This document shows positions 51,161 to 61,403 of a stretch of 64,000 bases of DNA, piece by piece. Source of the stretch: Prorocentrum cordatum (taxonomy: Eukaryota; Sar; Dinophyceae; Prorocentrales; Prorocentraceae); the NCBI GenBank assembly GCA_963575745.1, contig CAUYUJ010015023.1, positions 239,728-303,727 of the forward strand. Direction: 5' to 3'. Under the pieces are notes generated by a model. That model was not told the origin of the DNA and did no database searches. It worked only from the letters and a program-made list of their open reading frames with translations. The position numbers and the translations under genes are program-made. Each line of letters starts with the position of its first letter. Within the stretch, counting starts at the first letter, position 1.

Positions 51161-51230
<70 letters not shown>

Positions 51231-51342
51231 GCAGCATCAGCAGCATCATCATCATAATCATCATCAGCACAATCATCAGCATCAACATCATCATCATCAG
51301 CAGCATCATCATATTCATCTTCATATGCATCATCTTCATATG

Positions 51343-51377
<35 letters not shown>

Positions 51378-52665
51378 GTATCGTCGTCATCCTCAATATC
51401 ATCATCATCATCATCAGCATCAGCAGCAGCAGCAGCAGCCGCATCATCATCATCATCACCAACAGCATCAGCATCGTCATCATCATCATCATCATCATCA
51501 TCAGCATCATCATCATCATTACCACCACCAGCACCATCAACATTATCAACATCGGCATCATAATCATTATCTCCCTCATCATCCTCATCATAATCAACAA
51601 TATCGTCATCATCATCAGCATCAGCATCAGCATCATCCTCATCATCATCAGCATCATCGTCAGCATCACCATCGTTATCATCATCAGCAGCATCAGTATC
51701 AGCATCAGCATCAGCCTCATCATCATCAGCAGCATCATCATCCTCCCTCCTTCTTTCCTTCCCTCCCTCCCTCCCTCCTCTTCCCCCATCCTTCTTCGCC
51801 TCCTTCCATCCTCCTTCCTCCTCCTACTCCTCCTCCTCCTCCTCCTCCTCCTCCTCCTCCTCCTCCTCCTCCTCCCCCTCACCCTCACCTTCATCCATCC
51901 CTCCTCCTTCTCCCCTCTCCCTCCTCCGCCCCTCGTCCTCCTCCTCCTCCTCCCGCCTCCGTCTCCTCTTCCTTCTCCTCCTTTTCTTCATCATCGTCTT
52001 CCTCCTCCTCCCCCTCCTCCCTCCTCTCCTCCTCCTCCTCCTCCTCCTCCCTTCCTCCTCCCCCCTCCCCCCTCACCTTCATCCATCCCTCCTCCTTCTC
52101 CCCTCTCCCTCCTCCGCCCCTCGTCCCTCCTCCTCCTTCTCCTCTCCTCCTCGCCTCCCGTCTCCTCTTCCTTTCTCCTTTTCTTCATAATTTTCTTCTT
52201 CCTCCCCCCTCCTCCTCCTCTTTTCCTCCTCTCTTCTCCTCTTCCTCTCCTCCTCCTTCTCCTCCTCCTCCTCCTCCTCCTCCTCCTCCTCCTACTCCTA
52301 CTTCCCTCCTCCTCCCCCTCCCCCTCCCCTCACCTTCCTCCATCCCTCGTCCTTCTCCCCCCTCCCTCCTCTGCCCCTCGTCCTCCTCCTCCTCCTCCTC
52401 CTCCTCCTCCTCCTCCTCCCCCGCCTCCGTCTCCTCTTGCTTCTCGTCCTTTTCTTTCTCATCGTCTTCCTCCTCCTCCTCCTCCTCCTCCACCTTCCCC
52501 TCATCGTCCGCCATCCCTCCTCCTTCTACCCCCTCCCTCCTTTGCCCCTCGTTCTCCTCCTCGTGCTCCCGCCTCCATCTCCTCCTCCGTCCCCTCATCT
52601 CCCTCATCATCGTCTTCCTCCTCCCCCTCCTCCTCCTCCTCCTCCTCCTCCTTCTCCCAGATCTT
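50500..52665. repeat. Polypyrimidine (TCC) tracts enclosing an ATC/AGC tract, 2.2 kb
   Basis: TCC/CTCC-rich 50500-51155, then ATC with CAG/CATCAG blocks 51156-51740, then TCC-rich to 52660. It is the longest strand-asymmetric segment of the window. Frames of up to 500 codons (Pro/Ser/Leu, His/Gln or Arg/Glu/Gly) are artefacts. Confidence 0.95.
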
Positions 52666-52764
52666 TCTTCATTCTGGATGGCTCCTCCCTGCCGCAACTC
52701 CGGGTCGGTAGGGTGGGCCAGGCGTTGTTTCCGAGACGTTTTCACCATTTATGATCGTGAAGCT

Positions 52765-53192
52765 GAGAATGTGCCAGAGGTTCACGGATTGAGGGCGGGC
52801 CGTTTTCAGAATGTGGTTCTCGCCTAAGTGTCGCGCGAATTCGTCTCACACGTTTGCAAGAGCTTCACGGATGGAGGGCGGGCCGTTTTCAACATGTGCC
52901 TCCTTCTGAAACGTCGCGCACATTCGTCTTGCAAGTTCGCAAGAGCTTCACGAATTGAGGGCGGGCCGTTTTCAAACTGTGGTTCTCGCCTTGGCGCCGC
53001 GCACATTCGCGTTTCAAGTTCGCAAGAGCTTCACGACTGGAGGGCGGGCCATATTCAAAATGTGGCTCTCGCCTTGGCACCGCGCGCGTTCGTGTTAAAC
53101 GACTGTAAGAGCTTCACTGGTGGAGGGTGGTTTCTTTTCAACATGTGGTTCTCATTTTCGCGCCGCGCACATTCGTTTCAGCAGCTTGCACA
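52765..53192. repeat. 83-bp tandem repeat, five units
   Basis: TTCACGGATTGAGGGCGGGC-like cores start at 52781, 52864, 52947, 53030 and 53113 (83-bp steps). Each unit also has CCGTTTTCA-A-TGTGGTTCTC, CGCCGCGCACATTCG and GCAAGAGC. A shorter relative is at 63175-63365. Confidence 0.9.
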
Positions 53193-53827
53193 ACATTCTT
53201 ATGTTTGACGTCCATTGTGTTGTGGCACGGCTTAGGATTGACAGGACGCGACAATCATGTTGATTTGCGGTGTTGAAGTCCCAGGAATATGTAGTTTTCT
53301 GGGGGATGGTGCTTTGGCATGGCTGCAGATCTTCAGACGGTTCTCTTCCAACGGGGCATTTCCCGCAGTGAAACTATCTCTTTGTAGGGACCTATGAAGA
53401 GGGAATTTGGGGGAGGGTTTATTGTAACATCGTTGATGAACCGTGGGTTTACACTTGTCCTCTTCCTCCTCCTCCTCCTCCTCCTCCTCCTTCTCCTCCT
53501 TCGCCTCCTCCCCCTTCGCCTCGATTGCATTGCCTTCTTCATCCTTCTCATCCTCCTCCTCCTTCTCGTCCTCTGTCTCATCGCGTTGCGCCTTGGCTCC
53601 GCAACAAGCTGGAACGCTTGTCGGCACGGTGGAGAGGGAAAGGCCAAGTTGTGCACACACACACAAACGCACAGGTGGCCACGGAGTAAGAAGAGCTGGG
53701 AGGAGTTCTGAGGAACAGAAGCAGGAGGTGGAGAAAGACGGGGAATCAGGAGGAGGAGGATAATGAGGTGGGGATGGAGAGGCTGGGGCAGGAGGAGGCG
53801 TTGTAGAAGGAGGAAGAAGAGGGGCAT
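53193..53827. other. Noncoding stretch with a TCC tract
   Basis: No gene recognised. A TCC/TTC tract lies at 53455-53580 and a CACACA run near 53655. Confidence 0.5.
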
Positions 53828-54042
53828 GCGGTCGGGAACCTTGGCTTAGCGTACCGCGCCGCCGGTTCTGGCCCACCACGCCTTGGTGCGACACGCTAAC
53901 CACGTCCCTGCTCCCAAGCGCCAACCTCCCGAGCATGTCCCAGCCTCCCGTCCCGCAGCGGAGCGACTGCTCTTCGCTTGCAAGGCATAGTGTGTCGCCA
54001 GGGCCGCCGCCGCCGCGGCACGCTGCGCAAATGTTCCCTGTC
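53828..54042. mobile_element. MITE, copy 2 (first nested at 28.97 kb)
   Basis: GGTCGGGAACCTTGGCTTAG ... GCGCAAATGTTCCCTG are inverted ends; GGCCCACCACGCC, GCGACACGCTAACCACG and GTGTGTCGCCAGGG match 28974-29158, with about 30 bp more interior. Confidence 0.7.
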
Positions 54043-54867
54043 TGTCTTGGTCGAGCAGAGGAAGCAGGCGCAAGAGGAAGAGGAGTCTGAGGAGCAGGAG
54101 AGAGGCGCGCCACTGAGAAAAGAGTATGGTATCCTCTAGAGTCTAGATCATCTGGAAGCTCTCTGGAGACCTCCATGGTGGCTGAGAGGCTCTCGCATGC
54201 TTCCCGGGGTCCCTCTGAGATTGTTGGGGGCTTCGTGGGCACATTGGGAGCTCCTTGCGGCTCTTAATGGGCTATCTTGGGCGACTCGGGAGCAAGGGAG
54301 TACCCTTTTGGGGGCACATCCTGAAAGCCAACATGCACACGAGCCCGGCGCGACCCAAATTAGGGGAAAAGCTTCCTATTGCATGGGCGAAGTATTTGGC
54401 ATTTCTTGGCATTGCTTTGCATTCGGGGCGGGGAACCCGAGGAGCCCGAGGAACGGACGACGTAACAATAGGAGGCACCCGGGGCAAAGTAACAATGGAG
54501 GGCACCAACCTTTGACCACATAAAAACCCTCTGGGCAAGCCGAATGGGGGAAAAACATTCTACGTGATACGGTTGTTGCATATCGGTGTCGTCTGGCTTC
54601 AAGACTTGTCCCTGCACGATACTTGGCGTTCGTCTTTTGGCTTGTGGTATGACGGGTGTCCTGGAGACGCATCTGGTCTGAGCCATGAGCACAGCTCTTG
54701 TCTGCCCGCCGAGAGCAAAGCCTGCGGCATTCGGAGCCATCGCGGCCAAGCTCGAGCAGAAGCGGTGGCGACCCAGACAGCCCACACCCGTCGGAGCGGA
54801 TGTGAACTGCTCCGACCCACCGGCGCTGGGCGCCCAAGGAGATGACATTCGGAGGCTTGGAAATGGG
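54043..54867. other. Noncoding stretch, no gene recognised
   Basis: No domain or repeat found. Confidence 0.45.
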
Positions 54868-55035
54868 CACCAACACCAACACAGGGGGTTGCCTCCACCA
54901 GGGGGAGATGATACTAGATTTCGGTGTTGGTGGTAATATTTCGGTCACCTTGGAAGCCAGAATATTACCACCATCACCGAGATCGGGATCTTCTTCCCTC
55001 GGTGGAGGCACACCGCCGATCTTGGTGTTGGTGTC
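54868..55035. repeat. Foldback element with about 80-bp imperfect arms
   Basis: GCACCAACACCAACACAGGG, GGTTGCCTCCACCAGGG and TCGGTGTTGGTGGTAATATT are inverted in AATATTACCACCATCACCGA, CTCGGTGGAGGCACACC and CTTGGTGTTGGTGTC. The two arms are about 75% complementary. Confidence 0.8.
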
Positions 55036-55267
55036 AACCTCTCGGCCTGCGAGACATGTCTGCTCGGGTGTTCGAGGCGGCCGCAGAGCAGCTCCCATCC
55101 GAGAGCCTCCTTTGGCAGAGCACCCCGCAGGCAGCGGCATGCCGACGGGCCTCGTGACCACGTGGCTGGAGGCGCGGCGGCTCTGCTTCCTGGCCCTCCT
55201 ACCTCGGCAGGGGCCGGCGGAAGGCAGCGAAAGTAAAGCGAGGGCGGTGTGGCTGGCGGAATCTTCT
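55036..55267. other. Noncoding stretch
   Basis: Nothing recognised. Confidence 0.4.
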
Positions 55268-55396
55268 TGGCATCCCTTGGACGTGTGCATGTTTCCTTCG
55301 GCGAGAAGCATCGAGGAGCATCCTTGATCATTTGGCGAAAAAGCCACGCACGAAACCGAAAAAAACACAGGGAATGGACATCCGAGCGATGGCCAG
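55268..55396. mobile_element. 130-bp inverted-repeat element, copy C (introner-like family)
   Basis: TGGCATCCCTTGGACGTGTG at the left; GGACATCCGAGCGATGGCCA at the right. TTTCCTTCGGCGAG, AGCATCCTTGATCATTTGGC and CACGCACGAAACC are nearly identical to copy E at 62.2 kb. Confidence 0.8.
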
Positions 55397-55757
55397 CCTG
55401 GGGAGGGAGAAGTTGGCCCCGCCAGTGTGGTCGACGTCGGCGGTCAAGGGTTTCTGGAGTCGGCCACGTGTTCCACGTGGTTCGGAATTTCCCCGGCCGG
55501 CAGAGTGTGGTTGCACCGAGCGCGACCGCAGCTTCCATCTTGAGAGGTCGGGCCTTCTGGGCGGCGGTCGCATCCATTGCAGCTAGCAGTATGCTCCCTT
55601 TCCCTCCTTTATCCCAGCTCCTTCTGTCGCTCGCAGAAGCGACGGGGGCAGGCATGTGGACGAAATGGCAGCTGTCATCAGCTGTCACACGGAAGCGCGC
55701 CACCCCCATACAACACATCTCCAAGAAAATGCCAACAGCAGCATTCGTTTGACGCTT
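55397..55757. other. Noncoding stretch
   Basis: No gene or repeat recognised. Confidence 0.45.
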
Positions 55758-55793
55758 CGTGCATCCCCACCAGCCCATGATGGGCTGGTGGGA
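55758..55793. repeat. Collapsed inverted-repeat element (ends only)
   Basis: GACGCTTCGTGCATCCCCAC (from 55751) then CAGCCC, ATGAT, GGGCTGGTGGGAT: both ends of the 8300-8903 insert are joined with only 5 bp between them, giving a near-perfect palindrome. Confidence 0.65.
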
Positions 55794-55860
55794 TAGGCCA
55801 TCCAGCGACGATCAAACACAGGAGAGTTGGATGGGCAACAAGCCCATGATGGGCACCGAT

Positions 55861-56090
55861 TTCGCACGCAGGGCGGAAATTTCTGCCGATTGTTCAAGCT
55901 CCTTTGATGTCGATGTCCGCCCCTGCTTTTCATCGCTGCTTCCGCCCTTTTTTGGAGACAGTTGTGGAATTTTCCAGAGAGTTGTGGAATGGTTCACAAA
56001 GCTGTGGACTGTTCAAAGAAGTTGCGGAATGTTCCGTGCGGCAGAAATGTTCGCTATATTTTTCTGAGGCGGAAAGTTCCTCCCAATAAG
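55861..56090. other. CGGAAA-rich segment, doubtful remnant of the CCCTGA element family
   Basis: AGGGCGGAAATTTCTGCC, GTGCGGCAGAAATGTTCGC and GAGGCGGAAAGTTCC recall the interior of the family at 26-49 kb; a GTTGTGGAATGTT word is repeated three times. No ends found. Confidence 0.35.
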
Positions 56091-56134
56091 GAAGTGGTTT
56101 GTGGTAAGTGTGCGTTGAATGCTTGGCCCTCTCG

Positions 56135-56620
56135 GTGGCGTTTTAAGGGCCCGCAGAAGGCCCCCGCAGGGCCCCAAGAGTCCCACGAGGGCCACAAGAG
56201 GGCCCCAAGATGTCTCCAAGAGGTCCCGAACTTTAACACAGCACCAGCACCAGCACCACGGGTAACCCAGGCAGCACCAGCAGCATCAACGCCAGCAGCC
56301 ACAGCAACATCTGTAGCAACAACGAGGGAGGCAGCGTCGGAAAGATGATTCCAAGATGGACCGAACAGGGTTTTGAAAGGATCACGAGATTACCCTTGTC
56401 GCCCCAAGATGCCCACTCCTGCTAAGCAATGGTCCCAATATGACCCCAGAGCAACCCTGCGGCCCCAAGAGAACACCGAGACGAACCCATTGTCTTCCGA
56501 CTGAACTAAGGCTACCGCGCGACCCCGATTTTACTCCGAGATGGCCCCAGAACGACCCCATGAGTCCGAGACGTCTTCGAGATTGCCGCAAGATGACCCC
56601 TTTTAGACCCTAGTTGACCC
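56135..56620. repeat. G-tract repeat (complementary orientation) with an AGCACC tract
   Basis: CCCCAAGAGTCCCACGAGGG and CCCCAAGATG words spaced 10-12 bp (56150-56225, 56400-56620) flank AGCACCAGCACC repeats (56240-56335). Confidence 0.55.
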
Positions 56621-57485
56621 CAAGATTGTGTCAACCTGATTCCAATGTGACTCCGATGCGTTTCTTCCTTCTCCCCTTGCTCTTGGCTTGGGCCGATAGG
56701 ACGGATGGGGGTGCTGGCCCTCCACCCCTTCGTCGTCCACTTCTTCCTCCACCCCCTCGTCCTCGTCGCCCTCGTCGTCGTCGTCGTCGCTGTCCGCCTG
56801 GCCCCGGTGGCCCATACATAGCAGGCAGAAAACCGAATCCCGAACACAAAACCGAATCCATCCATTCTCTGACCCTCTTTTCCGCATCTTTTCAGAGAGC
56901 CGACCGAAGTTCGGCGGATCCAGGATCAGGGGTGGCCAGGCACGCCAGTGCACGCGAGAGCACACATCGGACAAAATGCCCGCACGCCCACCATCTCTGA
57001 CGAACACCAGTCTGACATGATGCACGGCGTGTTCTCTCACAAGCACTTTGCACTCATCCGTTCTAAACAGTGGGAGGCCCACGCGCACCGGACGCGTGTG
57101 ATCCCCCACGCCACCCCTCTCACGTCACTGCAAGGGCATCGACGGGCGCGCACTCGTGAGCCACACGTGTTTTCGCGGGCTCGCATTGCCTTTTGTGTGG
57201 TGTGGTAGAGGGGTGGCCGCCTCGCTTCTGCCAGAGGTGAAACATAGCGTGCGCATGGCTTCTCGGAGCACTGGGAGCTGGTCTGGGCAAGGGGGCCCAG
57301 CCCCATTTGAAAAACACTTGCAGGATCGAGAGCAGGAGAGCGTTGACGATGTTTTTTTTTTGTTCATCCCTCGCCCGAACTCCACTTGTAACTAAGAATC
57401 CCACCAGCCCCTTCGGGCGTGAGTGGTCTAAAGATGCTTCTTGGTTCATATGTCCTCTGGTGTAGTCCCTGGCGGCGTCCGCCGG
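56621..57485. other. Noncoding stretch; right-end trace of the CCCTGA family at 56897-56930
   Basis: CCGAAGTTCGGCGGATCCAG then GATCAGGGG (about 56905-56932) equals the right end at 26.2 kb. A reverse copy of the AATCCCACCAGCCC end motif occurs at 57397-57411. No gene recognised. Confidence 0.5.
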
Positions 57486-57652
57486 GCAAGGAGAGCGTTG
57501 GCGATGGGGGAGGAAAACCAAAAAAAACGTATAGTTGAGCGTTGACGACGGGCAAGGAGAACGTTGACGATGCGGGAGGAAAACCAAAAACATAGTTGAG
57601 CGTTGACGATGGGCAAGGAGAACGTTGACGATGCGGGAGGAAAACAAAAAAA
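57486..57652. repeat. Tandem ~60-bp repeat, about 2.7 units
   Basis: AGTTGAGCGTTGACGA(C/T)GGG, CAAGGAGAACGTTGACGATG and CGGGAGGAAAACCAAAAA recur at 57533 and 57594, with a partial earlier unit. Confidence 0.9.
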
Positions 57653-57660
57653 AACGCAGT

Positions 57661-57813
57661 TCCTCGGAGGTCCGCGCGGAGATCTCTGGGGAGATCGGCC
57701 CGGGGCCCCCCGGAAGGCGGCGCCTCGGCGCCGCCTTCTGGCGCTCTCCCTCGGCGCGCCGGGCAGCGGGCTCTTGGCGCGGATATCCGAGAGACCGGCG
57801 CGGACCTCAGAGA
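57661..57813. repeat. Foldback element, diverged relative of 9394-9592
   Basis: CCTCGGAGGTCCGCGCGGAG at the left is inverted in CCGGCGCGGACCTCAGAG at the right. The interior contains GGCGGCGCCTCGGCGCCGCC. Confidence 0.7.
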
Positions 57814-57850
57814 AATGATGTGTGTCTCTCGACCACACGTATCTGCACGA

Positions 57851-58047
57851 ACGAAATGGGCACCGAAAGAATGGGTACAATGCCCAACAGCAGTTCCTGT
57901 TCATTCTGAACAGGACTCGCTGTCCGCGCCGCCGCGGCCTGTGTCCATTTCAGACAGAAGGCCGCCTGCCCAACAGCGGCCGCTGTTGGTTTGGGACAAC
58001 ATTTGTTGTTGGGCATTGTACCCATTGTTTCGGTACCCATTTCGGGT
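57851..58047. repeat. Inverted-repeat element with about 42-bp arms
   Basis: ACGAAATGGGCACCGAAAGA, ATGGGTACAATGCCCAACA are inverted in TGTTGGGCATTGTACCCAT and TGTTTCGGTACCCATTTCGG. Eight bases separate it from the next element. Confidence 0.85.
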
Positions 58048-58054
58048 GTCCAAA

Positions 58055-58223
58055 ACGTAAGAGTGACCCTTCGCCGGAGTGACCTTTCGTGCGGGCTCAT
58101 CGGGCTCCCCCCATCGCCGAGCGCGATGCGATATAAGCGGCCCGCGCCCTTTGGTTTGGCTCCCTCGCGCCCCCCCAAAAGCTGCGCACCAAAGGTCACT
58201 CTTACCCAGGGTCACTCTTACGT
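58055..58223. mobile_element. MITE with 15-bp perfect inverted ends
   Basis: ACGTAAGAGTGACCC and GGGTCACTCTTACGT are exact inverses. A second inner pair (GGAGTGACCTTTCGTGCG / GCGCACCAAAGGTCACTC) sits just inside. A diverged copy is at 19566-19733. Confidence 0.85.
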
Positions 58224-58969
58224 CTAGCCGTGTCTCTGCCGCTCGGTGCTCCTCGAGGGGGGAGCTGGGAGGGGTGGCATACTGCTGCGCAGTTCGCCGC
58301 TGCGAACCTCCAGCCACGATCTAACTCTTCCAGTGCGGCGGCGGCACCCCGGCTACCATGTTGTCAACGAGGGGTAGTTTGAGAGGGGCCCGTTTGGCGA
58401 CAGGGCCGCAGTACAATGCTGCCAGGGTGCGTCTCGATGCTTCATGTAGCGAAGGCTTCGGACCTGGGAGTTTTGACGTCGATCGAACACCTTTCGTTGA
58501 AGTATTGGGCGGAATCGCTAGTTCGACTTCGGGACGACGGGTTTCGACATCATGTCGAAATCGCTTGTTCGAGAGAGTCCCAAGCGAAAACCACACTTTC
58601 GACTTTTTGGGTTACCGAATTACGAAGAAAACTTTTGAAATGCTAAACGGGTTGCCCGAGTCGAAACGACGATTCCGCTGGAGACCTCAGAAATTAGTCG
58701 GCCGGAGTTCGGATGTGTGAGATTGAAGTCGAAATCGCGATTCCGCCTTGCATTACCTCCAAATCAAAAATCGAAATCCGTCCGGTTCAAAGTCGGAATG
58801 GCGATTACGCCCGTGACTTCCCCCCATCGGACCTCTTCGGACTCGAAGTCGGCATGAGGCGTCGTTCCGCTCGCAGGCTCTGGTGCTCAGTGGCGCAGTG
58901 GTCCCTGCGCACCATTCGAGATGGTGTTCGGCATGGCATTGGTCGAGCCACGGATACGGGCCACAACCT
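58224..58969. other. Noncoding stretch, no gene recognised
   Basis: TCGAAATCGC-like words recur loosely (58540-58780). No domain. Confidence 0.45.
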
Positions 58970-59500
58970 TCGTAGCGGCGATGGACCCGCATGGTTGACA
59001 CGAACGCTGGCTTTGGTCTCGGCAGTGCCTGCTGTCAGCCGCCGAGCGCGATTGTCAAGTGCGCGGCGCTGTTTGCAACGCGACCATACTCCTTCTGAGT
59101 CCCATTGGGCCTGCATGGTTGGCATGAACACGTGGTTTATTTCTAAGTGTTCGAAAGTTCTTTGAGTTTCCGGGGGCCAAGATCTTTTTCTTTTCTAATT
59201 CTTCTGTCCTGGGCCTCTTCCTGGCCACCAGGGGGCCAGGAACAATTAGAAACGAGCACAATTAGAAATGAACACGATTAGAAATGAACGACATGAACGT
59301 GTGTGTTGGTCTCAGCGGTCCCTACGGTCAGCCGCCGGGAGCGGATGTCAAATGCGTAGCACTGCTTGCAGCGCGGCCACAGCTCGCCTGAGATCCCATT
59401 GGCCCTGCAATGTTGACCTGAACGTTTGCTGCGGTCTCAGCGCAGTTGTCAAGTGCGCAGCGTTGTCTGCAACGCGACCAGAATTCGCTTGATATCATAT
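58970..59500 (+). repeat. Dispersed ~120-150-bp repeat, about three units
   Basis: GACCCGCATGGTTGACACGA, GTCTCGGCAGTGCCTGCTG, CAGCCGCCGAGCGCG and TTGTCAAGTGCGCGGCGCTG recur at 58979, 59099 (partial), 59305 and 59405. Reverse copies are at 12840-13140. A short CAATTAGAAA(C/T)GA repeat (59238-59290) lies between them. Confidence 0.75.
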
Positions 59501-60534
59501 TTAAACACCATTGGCAAGCCCGCCTTTGGAAGGGGATGATGGGGCTGGCAGGGGTGGCCCGCTGAACCACCTGCGCCTGCGTGGCCCGCGGCGGCTGCCA
59601 TCCATGCAGAAGGGGGGGCCTCGCCATTCCATGGGATGTTGTGCTTCTACTGCGTAGTACCCTTCTCTGTTACTCGGACATGCGCGGACGGAGGTAACTG
59701 CGGCACTTGTTTGCGCATGCTTCTCGGATGGGCCGTGGGCGAGGCTATATACGGATCTCGCTTCCTCAACCTTGCCCATGTCTCTCGGACTCGCGCATGT
59801 TCGCCCCACCCCCCCCTCCCCACGATCACGAAATAACATTCTGAGCTTAGAAGCAGATTCGCAATTCCTGGCCGCCCCGTCAAGCTTTTGGAGATGGGTG
59901 TGTGGTTACTTTGGGTTACTTTCCAGAACGTCGAAACTGATGGGAACTGCCATGCTAGCACGGGGCGGGATGTTATTCCAATAACGCTTGGGGGCCGGTT
60001 CTGGCTGCCAGCCGAGGGATGCACACGCCCAGGCTTCCCGCGGGCGCACTCTGGCGCGAGGTGTCCTCTCACGCGCGCCTTGGCGGACACCCTTTGAGAA
60101 CCGGGGGCGGGGGGCCAAGGATTGAAAGTGGTGCAAAGGAAGCAGGCGCGCCTGCCGGCGGGCCCCAGAACAGGGGGCCAGACGAGGGCGCGCAGGAGCG
60201 ATGGCAACAGCAGGCCGGGGAGCAGGCGGAGGGAGGCACGAGGAGAACCCTGAGATCCGACGTTGCGAGAGATTGCAGCATCGCGCTTGTCGACCAGAGT
60301 CCCAGACTCGGTTTTCTGGCGGCTTTTCTCGAGCCATATTGTCTTTTCATGGCCCTGGGGCCCAAAGCCGGGCGAAACGCCTGGCGCGCAGAAAAGGATG
60401 GGAGAAGGGGCGGGCAAGTTGGGCAGCACAACGAGGCTGACTGCGGGAGAGGAGGAGGGCAGGAGAAGCAAACCAGGCAGCGCAAGGAGCCAGGCAGCAG
60501 ATCGGCGCAACTGCTGCAGCTGTCGAGTGTGTAC
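59501..60534. other. Noncoding stretch, no gene recognised
   Basis: Frames up to about 290 codons on the minus strand lack any recognisable domain. Confidence 0.5.
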
Positions 60535-61065
60535 ATTTATATATACATAGCACCCCGCAGATGCGGATAAGAGTGAGGGGGCGGTGGAGACGTCGGCAGT
60601 CTGCGAGACTCTGGAGAAGTCCGCCGCAGGCGGCAGAGTTCGCCGATTTTTTCGTTAAGCCAATGTGAGTAGGTCGCGGGTGGGTCGCGGGTTGGGTCGC
60701 GGGTGGGGTCGCGGGTGGGTCGCGGGGTGGGGTCGCGGGTGGGTCGCGGGGTGGGGTCGCGGATTGGATCGCGGGTGGGACGACGAAAACAAACAAACAA
60801 ACAAATACACAAACAAACAAACAAACAACAGCAACCACTGCACCACCAACAACAACAGCACCAGCAACAACAACAGCAACAACAACAGCAACAACATCAA
60901 CAGCAACAACAACAGCAACAACAACAACAATACTAACAGCAACACCAGCAGCAGCAACAACAACAGCAACAACAACGCAGCAAGCATCATCCTCACTACG
61001 GATAGTTACCCACTTCAGCCACGTACCTAGGGACAATGAATGACTGTTCGGCCCCTCGCTCTGAT
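60535..61065 (+). repeat. Dispersed repeat, copy 2 of the 40.2-kb family
   Basis: ACATAGCACCCCGCAGATGC, GAGACGTCGGCAGTCTGCGA, a GGGTCGCGGGTG minisatellite (60670-60780), then an AAAC run, an ACAACAGCA tract (60838-60972, absent from copy 1), CGCAGCAAGCATCATCCTC and TAGGGACAATGAATGACTG. Confidence 0.85.
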
Positions 61066-61229
61066 ACATATAGAGAGAGATAGAGAGAAAAAAGAGAGAG
61101 AGAGACAAAGAGAAAAAGAGAGAGAGAGAGAACAAACACAAACATGGAAACATAAAGAGAGAGAGAGAGAGAGAAACAACAAACATAGACATAGAGACAG
61201 AAAGGGAAAGAGGGAGGGAGGGAGGGAGG

Positions 61230-61323
<94 letters not shown>

Positions 61324-61390
61324 CATTCACATTCACATTCACATTCACAGACACAGATACAGGCACAGACACAGACACAGACAGACTGAC
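61066..61390. repeat. GA, GACA and ACATTC microsatellites
   Basis: AGAG runs (61072-61267), (ACAG)n (61268-61322) and CATTCA/CAGACA words to about 61390. Confidence 0.95.
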
Positions 61391-61403
61391 AGCAGCGCGC
61401 TGG

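Noticed and set aside
49764-52827. Frames of about 500 codons (Pro/Ser/Leu, His/Gln and Arg/Glu/Gly rich)
   Set aside because: They translate TCC, ATC/AGC and GGA microsatellites; no domain outside the tracts.
54376-55368. 330-codon minus-strand frame
   Set aside because: It crosses the imperfect foldback at 54868-55035 and the 130-bp element at 55268; no domain and no plausible start.
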